Part shown: positions 9,472-22,100 of the stretch, piece by piece | Numbering within the stretch: position 1 is the stretch's first letter | Layout of the letters: every line of letters starts with the position of its first letter | Assembly (NCBI RefSeq): GCF_021155765.1 | Contig: NC_060115.1 | Span: 5,932,493-5,996,492, forward strand | Source: Diprion similis | Lineage: Eukaryota; Arthropoda; Insecta; Hymenoptera; Diprionidae | Length of the DNA: 64,000 bases | Direction: 5' to 3' | Position numbers and translations under genes: made by a program | Notes under the pieces: generated by a model | Database searches by the model: none | What the model was told of the DNA's origin: nothing | The model's input: only the letters and a program-made list of their open reading frames with translations

Positions 9472-12400
9472 ATGGATCCGAGAGATAAATCAAAACCTGT
9501 CCTCCCAAAGAGAGGATATTACTCGGAGGTGATCACAGGCGAGTAGAGACTGAATAGCTCCTTCGGGCAGCGACTTTCTCTTACCGATTTCACGGAATAT
9601 CCGATTTTCAGGGACTACCGAACACCCGGTGCAACCCAGGTTGAAACTTCACGCGGGCGCAGCGCGCAGAACAAAACTTGCCTGGCAAGTTAGAACCGAA
9701 CAACACGTTCCGGTTGTGAAAAATATTCCAAAAATTGAACGCCCGCGTTGCTTAGGCGCGGCTGAAAGATGGATTTCATTTCCGGAGGACAGATCAATCG
9801 TTAGTTGTACATTATAGGGGGTCCTTGAAAAGGTCATTTTTGAATTTCGATCGACTTGATATGATTAAAAAATAATTCCCTAATTTTTTCAGATGTTTAT
9901 CTTAACTCTAACCCATGCCCCAAAGAGGGTGGTTTTCCCCATTCAACCCTTTCAAGGGCACATCAAATATACCGAACGGATTTTGATGAAATTTGGCACA
10001 GGGGGGTTTTTCGGGTCGATGATTACGAATCCGAAATCAAAATGTGAAAATTCAAAATGGCAGATCGAACATGGCAATATCTAGTGACTTTTGGGGTTTT
10101 GGTCCATCGTATTGGATCCGTCACTTTGAATTTTCAAATTTTGAGTTCAAATTCGTAATGAGTAATTTAAATCCGTCCGGTATATTTGCTGAGCCCCTGA
10201 CAGGGTTGAATGGGGAAATCCACCCTCTTTAGAGCACGGATCACAGTTGAGATAAAAATCTGAAAAAATTAGGGAATTATTTTTGAATCATGTCACGTTG
10301 ATCGAAATAAAAAAATGACCTTTTTAAGAACCATCCTATAATGTACGTATAAATTATTAATATTAATTGATGAACGTGAAGTTATCGAAAACATGGAATG
10401 GTAACATTAGAGCCTACCACTTTACACCCATACTGCCAGAAGATCGACACTAATATTGGTTTTTGATTTTCAACTATACCAGTCGTTTCCGGCAGAGTCG
10501 TTCGCACCGAAGATTCAAATGCAGAAGTACGTTGCGCCGAAGCAGCTTCCCCGTAACGTTGCAATGGAGCGACGCAGGCGGCAGTACCGAAATCTGCGGA
10601 TGCCGATGGCATTGAGACAGGAAAATATTCGTCCCCGGGAGTTACTGCCCCCGGAAGTGGTCCGACCCTTTTCGTCAAAAAATGACCAATACGGGCTGTA
10701 CCCCACGGTTAATTACCTGTCGCTAAAATTCTTTGACGACGAAGAATTCGACTGCAGGTTTGGATGATGCTTTTTTGAAAATTTGGCAGGGCCAAATTTT
10801 GGCCACACACATGGAAAACCTGGAAATATCAGGTCATTTCAAAGGGATCATGGAAAACCGAGAATTGTCGGGGAATTTTTATTTTGATCGTGAAAAAAAC
10901 CAAATTTATCAGTTTTGTAGTATGGGAATTGGAAGCGATTTTTTTTGTGGTGACATATTTATCGATTACAGAGTTAACATGCTGAACGATTTAGGTTTTA
11001 GTAACTCACTAAAAGTGGGAGAATGTTAGGGAAAGCTGGGTCGTAGGTCCTGGAAAACCTGAAAATGTGATGGAATTTTTTTCCAAAAAATTTGTCACCA
11101 GCCTGTTTTTGCAAATTTTGGGCAAAGTTGAACGGTTTATTTCACAGAACAACGGACGACTGGGTAAACCTTAACGCGATCGACGGAATCCGGCATCCTG
11201 TTCCTGCCGAGGTATTCGTCGAGAGACCGGAAAAGCTCAGAATTTCTTTCGACGCCAACGACGACGATGCCTTGGACAATTTGTACGACTGGTGTAACGC
11301 AGCAATCACAGATTACGACCCGCAGCGAAAACTGTGGTCGGTTTTCACTTTGGACGGCTACAAAAGAACCTTCGTCATCCCTAGAATTTACATACGTTTT
11401 TATGCTGAAGACTCGAGGACCTCAGCGAAAAGAATCGGAAATGCTTTAGCAGCTAGGCGAAAAGCGGAGGCTTGTATCAGGTTCGATTCAATAATTCATC
11501 CGTCGCGCAACGCGGTTTTTGCCTTATAATCACTCGTCCACTGACCTCTCATCCCTTGATGATAAGGTACAATTTTTACGTCGACTGCATGAACCTTGAG
11601 GGCATTCCACCTTACCCGGAAAAAGAGTTCTACGAGGCCACAGCTAAGGCACTCGTACACGGCAAGCAGAAACACGCCAGCGAGAATTTAATGAACGTGA
11701 GTTCGACTTTTATTATTCCCAATGAAAATGGACATTGATAATTATGCGTTACTTTTGGAACGCTAGTTTTCGAATTCTGAAAGAATGCTTTTGGCTCATT
11801 GCACGTATCTCTTGAAGGTAATGAGCGAAATAACTCTCGACTACAAACGAACGATGTGCGACTTAAAGTGGAGGCAAATGATCGATTGTCATCCGGAGCT
11901 GTTCAAATTTATCGCACAAATGGCAGTGCAGGAAGATGACGAACTCGCGGTTCCAGCAACCGGAAGGGTCTCAACGGGCATGAAAAACTTTGAGGTACCC
12001 TCGAGGCGGTTTAACTTTATCGATCAACCGTTTGACCCGGACTGGATATGTTCACGCAGCTCTTTGCCGGCTCGTATATTATGAGAACAATGACTTGTCA
12101 CTTACAGAAGACTAAGGAGTTTTTCCACTGGGTCGTCCTCTACGTACGTCCAGAGGTATACGAGGCCATGTCTTGCATCGTGTTCGAGTCAATGAGAGCC
12201 GGGGCTGGATCCCTCTTCATATCAAATTACGGCAAGTCGATGACGCTCGTGGAATTTGAACAGCTACAAACACAGAATATGGTAACGGTAATCAAAGACC
12301 TCAAAGAGCCATGGTTGGAGAAAATAACACAATCGGTCAGAATGTGTCTAAGAGACATCGGCAAAGGTTGGTTCAACCTTGAGCAGAAGGACCATGACGT

Positions 12401-13143
12401 TTACGATGTTATGAAGCTGAAGAGGTTCATGACCCTGACAATGCTTCACATGCAGGTCATTCTTCGATTTTTATATCCATGCTTATGAATTTCTTTATAC
12501 TGTATTCCCGAAGAAGTAACGATACTACTGTAGGACATTGTTGGATTTTCACAGAATGGTCTGCGAAACCTCGTAGAAAATTCGATGTCTCTTTACCTCT
12601 ACATGCTGGAAACTCCGGCACTTTGTACGCTCGATGTATGCGATGATTTTGTCTGGGGTGATAACTTGGTGATAACGCAGTTCAAGCCCAGCAATTATCC
12701 GGTGTTCAACATTGAGCTTCGTATGGATGAGAGTGGTGCAGTCTATTCTACTAATTTGGACCAGTTCCGGGTTCGTTTTGCACCAACTTTACCGGAAAGA
12801 GATTTTTTTCCATGTAATTAGTCAACTATCGTAGCATAAATAAGATTCTTGGACCGTAAAAAAGTAGAGTCGATTTATTTCAGACGACGATCATACATCT
12901 ATTCGACAACGCGCTGACCATGTGTCATCAGATTAGACAGGTCCATCCGTTTCTATTGCGACATTTGAAGTTTCCTGCCGATTTGCTTCTGTGTTCCGTT
13001 GGGTTGCTGGAAAAACCTGTCTGTGATGTTCGCGATCGTTTGAATTTCATTTATTCGAAAGCATTAATACCGCTAAAAGCTTACGCCAAGGAATTCCAGA
13101 AATATCTCGAGTTTTACATGCTGCCGGTAACGCAATACATCAA
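9472..13143 (+). CDS. DNAH1: DNAH1 exons 1-9: start codon and N-terminal tail
   Basis: The start ATG at 9472 opens [19 protein letters not shown], which matches the 'PLMKQRGFYSD' style word in the tail of vertebrate DNAH1. Exon 2 (9612-9799) is arginine-rich and less conserved. Exon 3 has the ERRRRQYRN helix and ends [10 protein letters not shown], again as in DNAH1. Exons 4-9 give residues of about 177-665: [47 protein letters not shown] and DDFVWGDN are all conserved tail words. This region binds light and intermediate chains and docks the motor to the doublet microtubule. The exon 6 end (11994) uses a weak GTACCC donor, chosen because it gives phase 0 and the family's usual residue spacing; reading on to about 12022 with another donor is possible. 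The exon 1 donor is GC (9539). Confidence 0.85.
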
Positions 13144-16100
13144 GTGAGCTTAAGGACGATATACGTTTAGTGAATAGTTTGATATTTCCTTTGACGCCGT
13201 AATGCTCTGAGGGATAATTTGAAGCTTCGAATCCATAAGTATAGTACGTAGAACGTTTTTTGCAATTCAAGGAACTTCAAAGAAGAGAACCGCCCCGTAA
13301 TCGAGTTCAAGGATGAAATATCATTCCATTTCCGTATGAAGCATAGTCTCGAAAGAAGCCTGCCGTTCAACATTTGGATCGGTCCGTTCAACGTGAACGT
13401 GCGACCTCTGAAGTCGTTCTTGATAGAGAAGCGGCTGGACCTAGCCACGAGGCTGCTCAACATGTTCACAGCGCGACTTCATTCCCAAATCGATGAAATA
13501 TTAACAGAGTACAAAAACATTCAGAAGAAATTGAAAGACGAGCCGTTCAACATAGAGCGGGTATTCGAAATGCGGGAATGGATGGAAACCATACCGCTAA
13601 CCGTCAAGGGCTTGGACGATACTGTCCAGAAACTCAAACTTGAATACGACGTGCTTGATCAGTTTTGGTGGAATTTGTCCGACGAGGATTTCGCTTTGAA
13701 ATACGAGGCTATTGGATTCCCGCTTCAAATCCAAATACAGGTATTTCCTTTTCTCGATTCCTTAAAGTGAATATATCACCGTCGTGACAAGAGGAGTGTG
13801 GTATTGATGAGTTTGGGTTTCGGCCAGGTGGACGAAACCCTAGACTTTCTTGTCGAAGCTCAGGATAAGTTCTACAAAGTTCAATTGGTGGACGAGGCTA
13901 ATCTTTTGGAGAGAATAGACGGGCTGATGGGAAACGTGACGAATATAGCCTTGCAGCGCGACATTAACAAGACACACGAGATGGCGATCGACGTCAAGAG
14001 GGTTTGGAAGATCATCAAAGAGTGCCAGGAGCAGGGTCTGCTACTCAATGAGAGGCAAAAGCTTTTCGGGATTCCAGTAACGCCCTATGAACACCTCAGC
14101 AAACTGATCACGGAGTTTGACCCCTACAAGACTCTATGGATAACCGCTTCCGGCGAGTGATGAGCCACGGTTACACATTTGAACACCATAGAGTTAACTC
14201 AAGTTTTTCAATTTTACACAGACTGGCTAAAGTGGTACGAAATATGGATGGAAAATCCTTTGCTGACCATCGATGGATCCCAGATCGAGACGCTGGTCGC
14301 AGATATGTTCAAGAGCATGACGCGCTGCATGAAGATATTCAACGAGCAGCCCCGTAAGTATCTTTTCACGAGCTCACGAAAAGAAAAATATTCTAGATCT
14401 TACATCTCCTGTGTTGATTATGTGGACAGCACTTTTTTGAATTTGAATTTACAGCAATCTTGGCAAGATTTACAAATCGGATAATACGAGTTGGGTATAG
14501 ATCTACCTGCACAGTTGATGTAGATTACACTCCAAAAAAGTGCTATAAAATCTACATGAAATTTTTTTCCGTGATTGATTAAGAGGTAAAAACTTCCTCA
14601 ATCTTTATTTGTAGAAATTCAGTATATCGCGAGTGAAATCAGGGAACAAATCGACGTTTTTCGGCCGTTCATTGGTCTGATACAAGCTTTACGCAACCCC
14701 GGAATGCAGCCGCGGCACTTTGTGGAGTTGAGCGACCAAACGGGGATTCAAATATCTCTGACACCGACGTTGACTTTAAAGAATTGCATCGTGCTTGGCT
14801 TGATGGATTTCGAGGAGACGGTGAAGAAAGTCGCGGAGGGTGCGGCGAAGGAACACGCGATCGAGGAATCTCTCGACAAAATGCTCGCCGAGTGGCAAAA
14901 CGTTGCACTCGAGTTCATCCCCCACAAGACTGCGGGTAATATTGATCGATTCCCCGGAGGATCGAGGATCGATCACGACTCTTACTTGCACCGTGTAATT
15001 TGCCGCAGATACCGATGTGTTGAAAATTGCCGATGAGATAATCATGATGCTTGATGACCAAGTTCAGACGACGCAGCAAATCAGCTTCAGCCCATTCAAG
15101 GCTGCCTTCGAAGAAAGGATTGCCGACTGGGACAACAAGCTGAAGTTGATCCAGGACGTTTCCGTCGTCTGGCTAGAGGTGCAAAGGTGAGAATGTTTAT
15201 AACTAGGTTTCCAGGAGCCAAAAGCCAAATTTTATATTCAACTTTCCTCCCTTCAATATTCCCCCTGTAGAGCATGGCTGTATCTTGAGCCGATATTCAC
15301 GTCGGACGATATCAGCCGGCAGCTGCCTGTCGAGTCAAAAAAATACAACGTCATGGAGCGAAATTGGAAACGAATAATGAAGGCGGCTCAGGCTTGTCCG
15401 ACGGTGCGTGTGACTTACTCACCTTTATTGAGCAACAAATCGAAGAAAAACTTGTTCGGCCTCGAGCAGTGATCATTTCTCGAAAATCGTTGTTCAGATC
15501 ATAGATATTTGTCCGGATCCAAATCTTCTGGAGAGTCTCAAGGAGTGTTTGAGTCTTTTGAACGTCGTGCAGAAGGGCCTGTCGGACTACCTCGAGACGA
15601 AGCGCATGCTCTTCCCAAGGTTCTTCTTCCTCAGCGATGACGAGCTCCTCGAGATAATCGCTCAGGCCAAAAACGTCCACGCCGTTCAACCCCACCTGAA
15701 AAAATGCTTCGAGAATATTCACAAGCTAAAGTTCGAAAGCGATTTAACTATCACGAACATGTACTCCGCCGAAAACGAGGAGGTCACATTCCAACCGGCG
15801 ATTCTTCCCACCGGAAACGTCGAGGATTGGCTCGGCCAAGTCGAGGAGGCCATGAGGGACACCTTGAGGTGCATAATCGGCGACTCTCTCGAACAGGTCG
15901 AGGTCAAGCCGCGGAAGGAATGGGTCTACATGTGGCCAGGTCAAATTGTCCTCTGCGGAGGACAGACGGCCTGGACAGCGCACGTCGAGGAGGGAATAAG
16001 GACTCAAACTCTCAAGGATTACTACCACCAAATGCTAAAACAGGTAGATACGAGGCGTGTGATCAGCTCATCTGCTTCTCACGTATCAACTGCAACAATA

Positions 16101-19100
16101 AGCGTTCAAAAATTAGGGTCTTATCCGAGGGATATTCCGGACCAAAAGCGAGTCTCGGTAAGCATATCAAACACATCGCGATGAGATAAGAATATGAAAA
16201 AAAATCAACCATAACCGATTCGATAAGATAATTCGTTTTGAACGATAACAATGCCAAAAGCTGTTAATGAATTGTTTAAACAAAAATTTGCTTAACAAAT
16301 CTCTGGTGAAATATCTTTTATTTCATCTAGAATGAATCCGAGAGAAAATCACTTTTGGTTGGGAATATCCGTCGAATAAGACCTTAAGTGAAACTGACAA
16401 CCAGATACAGTACCCTTAATCTTCCGTACAAAGCTCGATGACCTCCGCGACTTGGTGCGAGGTAATCAGACAGAGATCCAGAGGATGATACTGGAGGCTG
16501 TTATTGTGATTGAAGTTCACGCCAGGGACGTCCTGGCGAAACTGGTGCGCGAAAATATCACCAACGCGAATGACTTCGACTGGATATCGCAGCTTCGTTA
16601 TTACTGGGTCGACGACGAGGACCTCAAGGTCCGAGCGGTCAATGCTGAATTTCCTTACGGGTTGGTTCAACGCTGTTTACACCTGGACCAGGGTCAGTCC
16701 CAGTCACACCCCGTAACGCAACTCCTTTCGGCAGGTACGAGTACCTCGGTAACAACGGGCGATTGGTCATCACCCCATTGACGGATCGTTGCTATCTCAC
16801 CCTGACTGGTGCACTGCATTTGAAATTCGGTGGGGCACCAGCTGGACCGGCTGGAACCGGAAAAACTGAGACAACGAAAGACCTTGCGAAGGCTTTCGCG
16901 ATACAGTGCGTGGTCTTCAACTGCTCCGATCAACTCGACTTCATGTCCATGGGGAAGTTCTTCAAAGGATTGGCCAGGTACCGTCATCACTTCTGGAATG
17001 GTTAATTTTTCCTCTATTTTATACATCCATTACGGGTACTGATTGTTACATCGAGTATTATTTGAAGTGATGTTTTATTATAAATTATTCGCGTTTTAGT
17101 TCTGGTGCTTGGGCTTGCTTTGACGAGTTCAATCGAATCGATATCGAAGTACTTTCCGTTATCGCACAGCAGATATTGACCATACAAAAAGCTCAGCAGA
17201 TTTCAGCAAGCAGGTATATACATAAATGATACCTTTAATCAGTCGGTCAGTGGTGATTACACAGGTGAAATGAAATTGTGGAGAAATTTTTTTTTAAACT
17301 TCACCAAGTATGATTGTGCCGCGTGATTTTCAGGTTCATCTTCGAAGGAGTTGACCTTCCGCTGAGGCCGTCCTGCGCGGTTTTTATCACTATGAATCCG
17401 GGATACGCCGGTCGGACGGAACTTCCGGATAATTTGAAAGCGTTGTTTCGTCCGGTAGCCATGATGGTACCGAATTACACGTTGATTGCTGAGATTTCGT
17501 TGTTCTCCTTCGGATTTTCGAACGCCAAGCAGCTGGCTGGAAAAATAACATCAACGTTTAAACTGAGCTCGGAACAGCTTAGCGTTCAGGTGCGTTCCGC
17601 GTCCTCCGACATACTTTACTTTACGAGGAAAATCCCTGTCTTTTACGAATTATTAGGATCATTACGACTTCGGCATGCGAGCGGTTAAGACGGTGATAGC
17701 AGTCGCTGGTAACCTGAGACGCGAACAACGTGACATGACCGAAGCACAAATCTGTTTGCGCGCTCTGCGGGATGTTAACGTGCCGAAGTTTCTCAAGGAT
17801 GACTTGAAGCTCTTCAACGGTAAGCGTTACCTGGATCGCGTTTCCTGTACGCCATGGTGAAATACGAGACATTGTATACATATATGGTGTGCCTAGAACT
17901 CCTACGACACGCCCCTTTTTTCGAGGTCAAAAAAGCCTTTAAGTGAGCTGTCTACCAACTGTCTAAAGAAATCCCTATATTGTTAGGGAGTTATTTTTCT
18001 GGCGAATGCTACCCTGCTTGTCAATGCCATCGTGTATAGTTGTGGTGTGAGTTATTTCAAGTCCAGCTCGTTTTTCCCCATGCAGATTCAACGTCACAAC
18101 AATTAATCACAACCCGTCTAGGGTATTTTGGCACCGTTGGTACACAACTTACTTAAGTCCAGAGATATTGTTTTGGAGAAAGAAGCTGCATTCCTAGGCA
18201 CACCATGGTAACACCAAGTTCTAATACATGAGCTTGCCAAATACACGGCTAGAAAAATTTAACTATACATAATGTCCCAGCAGGTCCACTTTGTGTTTGT
18301 GCTATTCGTTAAATTTCTGTTACTAAATATGACGCAAACTGTTGTAATTATAACATTTAAATTGTCACATCAACGTTTCATTTGTAATTGTATTTTTTTT
18401 CACTTAGTAATCCATTAAAAATGGTTAAATCAATCCAAAAGTTTTAGTGGACCTGCTGGAACCTTTTTTTTTTTTTTAACCATGTATATACCCTACACGG
18501 ACGTTCCAAAAACTAGAAAGCACTAATAACGATCAAGGTCGTAATCTGGTTCGCCTCAAAATTCTCTTTTTTGATCCGTTCATTCATCCCCGCTTTGTAG
18601 AAGTAAGAAAAGCATACCGAGTGGCACTGAGCCAAATACATCGTCAAATAGGCACATTAATATAACCCGCGTGTAAGTAGACGTTGTATATTAGCGGCAG
18701 TGGCCGGACTAATTTTGCATGATTACATGCAGACCGGCGCCAGAACAGATTCATTTATCACGTTACAAAATACAGCCGAACAAGTGGGAGCCATCAATTA
18801 AAGGCGCTCCCGGTGAATTGACCGTGTGCAAATTACTTCACATTTTTCGACTATTTTTGGCCACTCAAATGCTATCTTTCTGTTTCTTTTTTTATTTTTA
18901 TTTTTTTTTTATTTCAAACCAACAAATCCGTATTCGAACAATAGATTCGGCGATTCGTTTTTAGAATGGGTATTTCAATTATGTAGCAATTTTCACCAGG
19001 TTTCTCTTATTCTGATCAAAATAAGGTATCGTTTCGGACCTTTTCCCGAAGATGACTGAGCAGGCCGTGGACTACGGGATTCTGGAGGCAAGCATTCGGA

Positions 19101-22100
19101 AGTCGATCAACAGTAAAGGACTGCAGGACGTCGATGGTGAGTGTTTAGCGAATTTTAATTTCCTGCAATTATACTTTATTCTAGATAGAAATCATTATTC
19201 TTCGATAGCAACTCACCCTCTTTCCGTGAAACATTAACTCACGGCGAAAGTTTAATCACTGCCCAATTTTAGCGAGACACAAAAGACGTTTCAAAATACT
19301 GCACTAAATAACGTGAAATCGCAGGTCGAGAGCATCTCTTTGACCGCATTTTGCACAAAATTGTTGGCCCCGCAAAATTGGGGCTTCTGCATTCCGGATA
19401 AACGGAATTTTAATTGGACGGGGTAGTGTCGGGTTGTTTTAATTTACCTTCGAGTCTATACGGATCCAGTCGCTTCTTTACCGCGAATACTTGGATATTA
19501 CCCAGACACAAATCCGAGAGAAGCAATAAGGCGGTTAAAACAGCTTTGAGAATAAATTTGCTAAACATTCCATGTGAAATCACCGCAAAATTGTGGTTCG
19601 TTTGAAATACTGAAAATTCCTGCATTGCACAAGGTACGGCGAAATGTTAATTATTTATTCGTAATACCAAATCAGTCTTACAGCCTCTCCAGAGAGATAA
19701 TTTATAACAACTCGAATTTTTTTCGCAAAATTCTCCACGTCTTCAATCTTTTTAATATTTATCAAACATCTCGTTAGGTGCGTGAAGATGATTTAACGTT
19801 CGTTGTCACGTAAGCGAAATTCGCTGAACTTTTTACCTCACAGGGAAGAATTTTCTTCATTTTCAACTTTAACGACACGTTAGGTATATTTTATTCGTGT
19901 TTTCACTTATAATATGCAAAGCTTTTGGCGTACGAAGGGATGCGAGAGTTTTATGGTATACGGATGAAAACTGACGTCAAAGCCATTCGCGTTCTGGACC
20001 CGAAAGTCTTGGGAACTCTTTGTCGAATGGCCACATCAAAAGAAAAGTCAAGTTTACTCCATACCCCAGGGTACACATATACGTACGGTTGGCAAATACC
20101 GATTTCATTACTAGTTTAAATTAAAGCGTGACTCGGAAAGAAGCATGCCTGAATTACGCATAATACGAGTAATTATTCTGCGCGTCAATATTTGCGTTCG
20201 AGATAAACTTTGAGTACGGTAATAATTTTACATGCAAAATTATAGCTGAATCAGTAATACTTTCAATTTGCAAATAAACCGTCTATTTTCTGTTAAATAA
20301 TCGTCTTTCGTTTAAAAAACTTATATTATTATAAAAAAAATTTCGTTCGCAGTACACATAATATTTTTCTCAAAATTATCGGTTTAAAACAAGACAAATA
20401 AAGCTGAATTACATTCACACTGATTTGTGAATAACTTATTCTTATTTGAAGGATTATAAAACGTGAAACAGAAATAAGATTATGATCCATGAATTCGGAT
20501 TTCACTCATAAAAATATTTAAAGATATTTTTTCTCGATAGCCTGCAGCTAATATACAACCACCACGTATAAAATTTTCCAGAATTTTATCAGATACGTTT
20601 TATCGCGCTCGTATTGTTTCACATGAAAGACATTAAGAAAAAGACGGCGACTGAGAAGGAATGAAAAAAAGAAACAAAAAAAAAAAAAAAAAAAACTTCA
20701 AAGTCCACAACTTCTACGACGAAGATGATACGTTTCTTTGAAACGTTTGCACCAACGACGGTATTGTTTCTTTTACCTTTTTTCACTGCCAACCTGTGAC
20801 GTATGGGTTTGACATAAATCTCGTCCTAAAAGCTTCGGGGACGTTGAATGAATACGAATTTGGGGAAGACTTTTTTACCCGGGGACGAGGATAGCGCTCG
20901 ACGGGTCCAAATTACGGGACTCAAGTCGCCTTGTAAGATTTTAAAGAAAGTGGCGTAATTTACCCGCAGCGAATTTCCCTAGCGACTAAAACTTACGAAT
21001 GGACAGTAGACTCACCGCGTTTCTGTTTACACCCAAATTACCTCTTTATACATGAACGTGTTTTAAATAAATTACAAGTTTTTGGGGTCGCTGAGGACGA
21101 ATTTGAAAGTTTCGTCCACTGTATTGGAACCACCATCTTGAATTTTCAAAATCTGATTTCAGATTCGTAATCAATGAACTCGTAAAAAACCCTAGAATAC
21201 TGTCCGGTCGTGAAAGTTTACTCTGGACAATAATGTATGAGTCAAAAGTTTAAGGGTTTATTTCGACTCAAAAATTCACTCGACACGTTTTTCTTATCGA
21301 TTCAATATCATTTTCACTTGTGAAATGCGACTTCTTTTCACAGCCCAGTGAAGAGGGTTCAAAGAAGACCTTTGATCTTGAATTACCCATCACTTTCCTC
21401 CCTTATTTGTTAATTCACATAAAATCTCTGTTTTGCACCGTCAATTTCGCCACGACATGGGATCGCGCATGTAAACTCTGGTATCAGAGCTCGCAACAAG
21501 AGAAGAGGGTGGTTCCACCCCATCCGCAGTTCCGGGTTCGTGCCACCCTTCGGTACACCGAACCATCCCGCCAAACCCCGGGCATCAATCACGGCTTGAC
21601 CTCGTTCCATGCAAAATCCCACCGCGCGTAGGATAAAAATTCTGATCAAGTATTCATCGTTACCTCGCTTTCCGTTACCCGCGAAAATGACAATGAAATC
21701 GATATGGAAAGTCGGAAAAATAGCCCCAGATGTTTCTAGAAACATGGGGTGAAAATTATTCAAACCTTTTTTCATTTGTCCATACTTTCTGGCAGTTTAA
21801 CGGGTCTACCCAAGTGACGAGTAAAAAAAAAAGGGTTTGTTCAAGAATTTTTTTTAACAAGTTTCAACTGTAGATATTGATATAGACTTTGTTGGGCTTA
21901 ATCAATAAATTGACACGCTGAATCCAAAACCTTCGATTTTTTGGTTTCAGGTTAAACATCTCCGAGAACTCATCAACACCCCAGACCAACCTTTTTTTCA
22001 GACTGATTTTCAACTACGATTTTCGTGTATAAAAAGTGATTAAAATCATCAATAAATTTTTTTTTTATCAATATCAATATTTACAGTTAACACTTATGAA

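Noticed and set aside
13167..13469. Minus-strand frame over DNAH1 exon 10
   Set aside because: Shadow of the conserved dynein exon on the plus strand.
15704..16189. 161-codon second plus-strand frame over DNAH1 exon 16
   Set aside because: Arg/Gly-rich out-of-frame reading of the linker exon.
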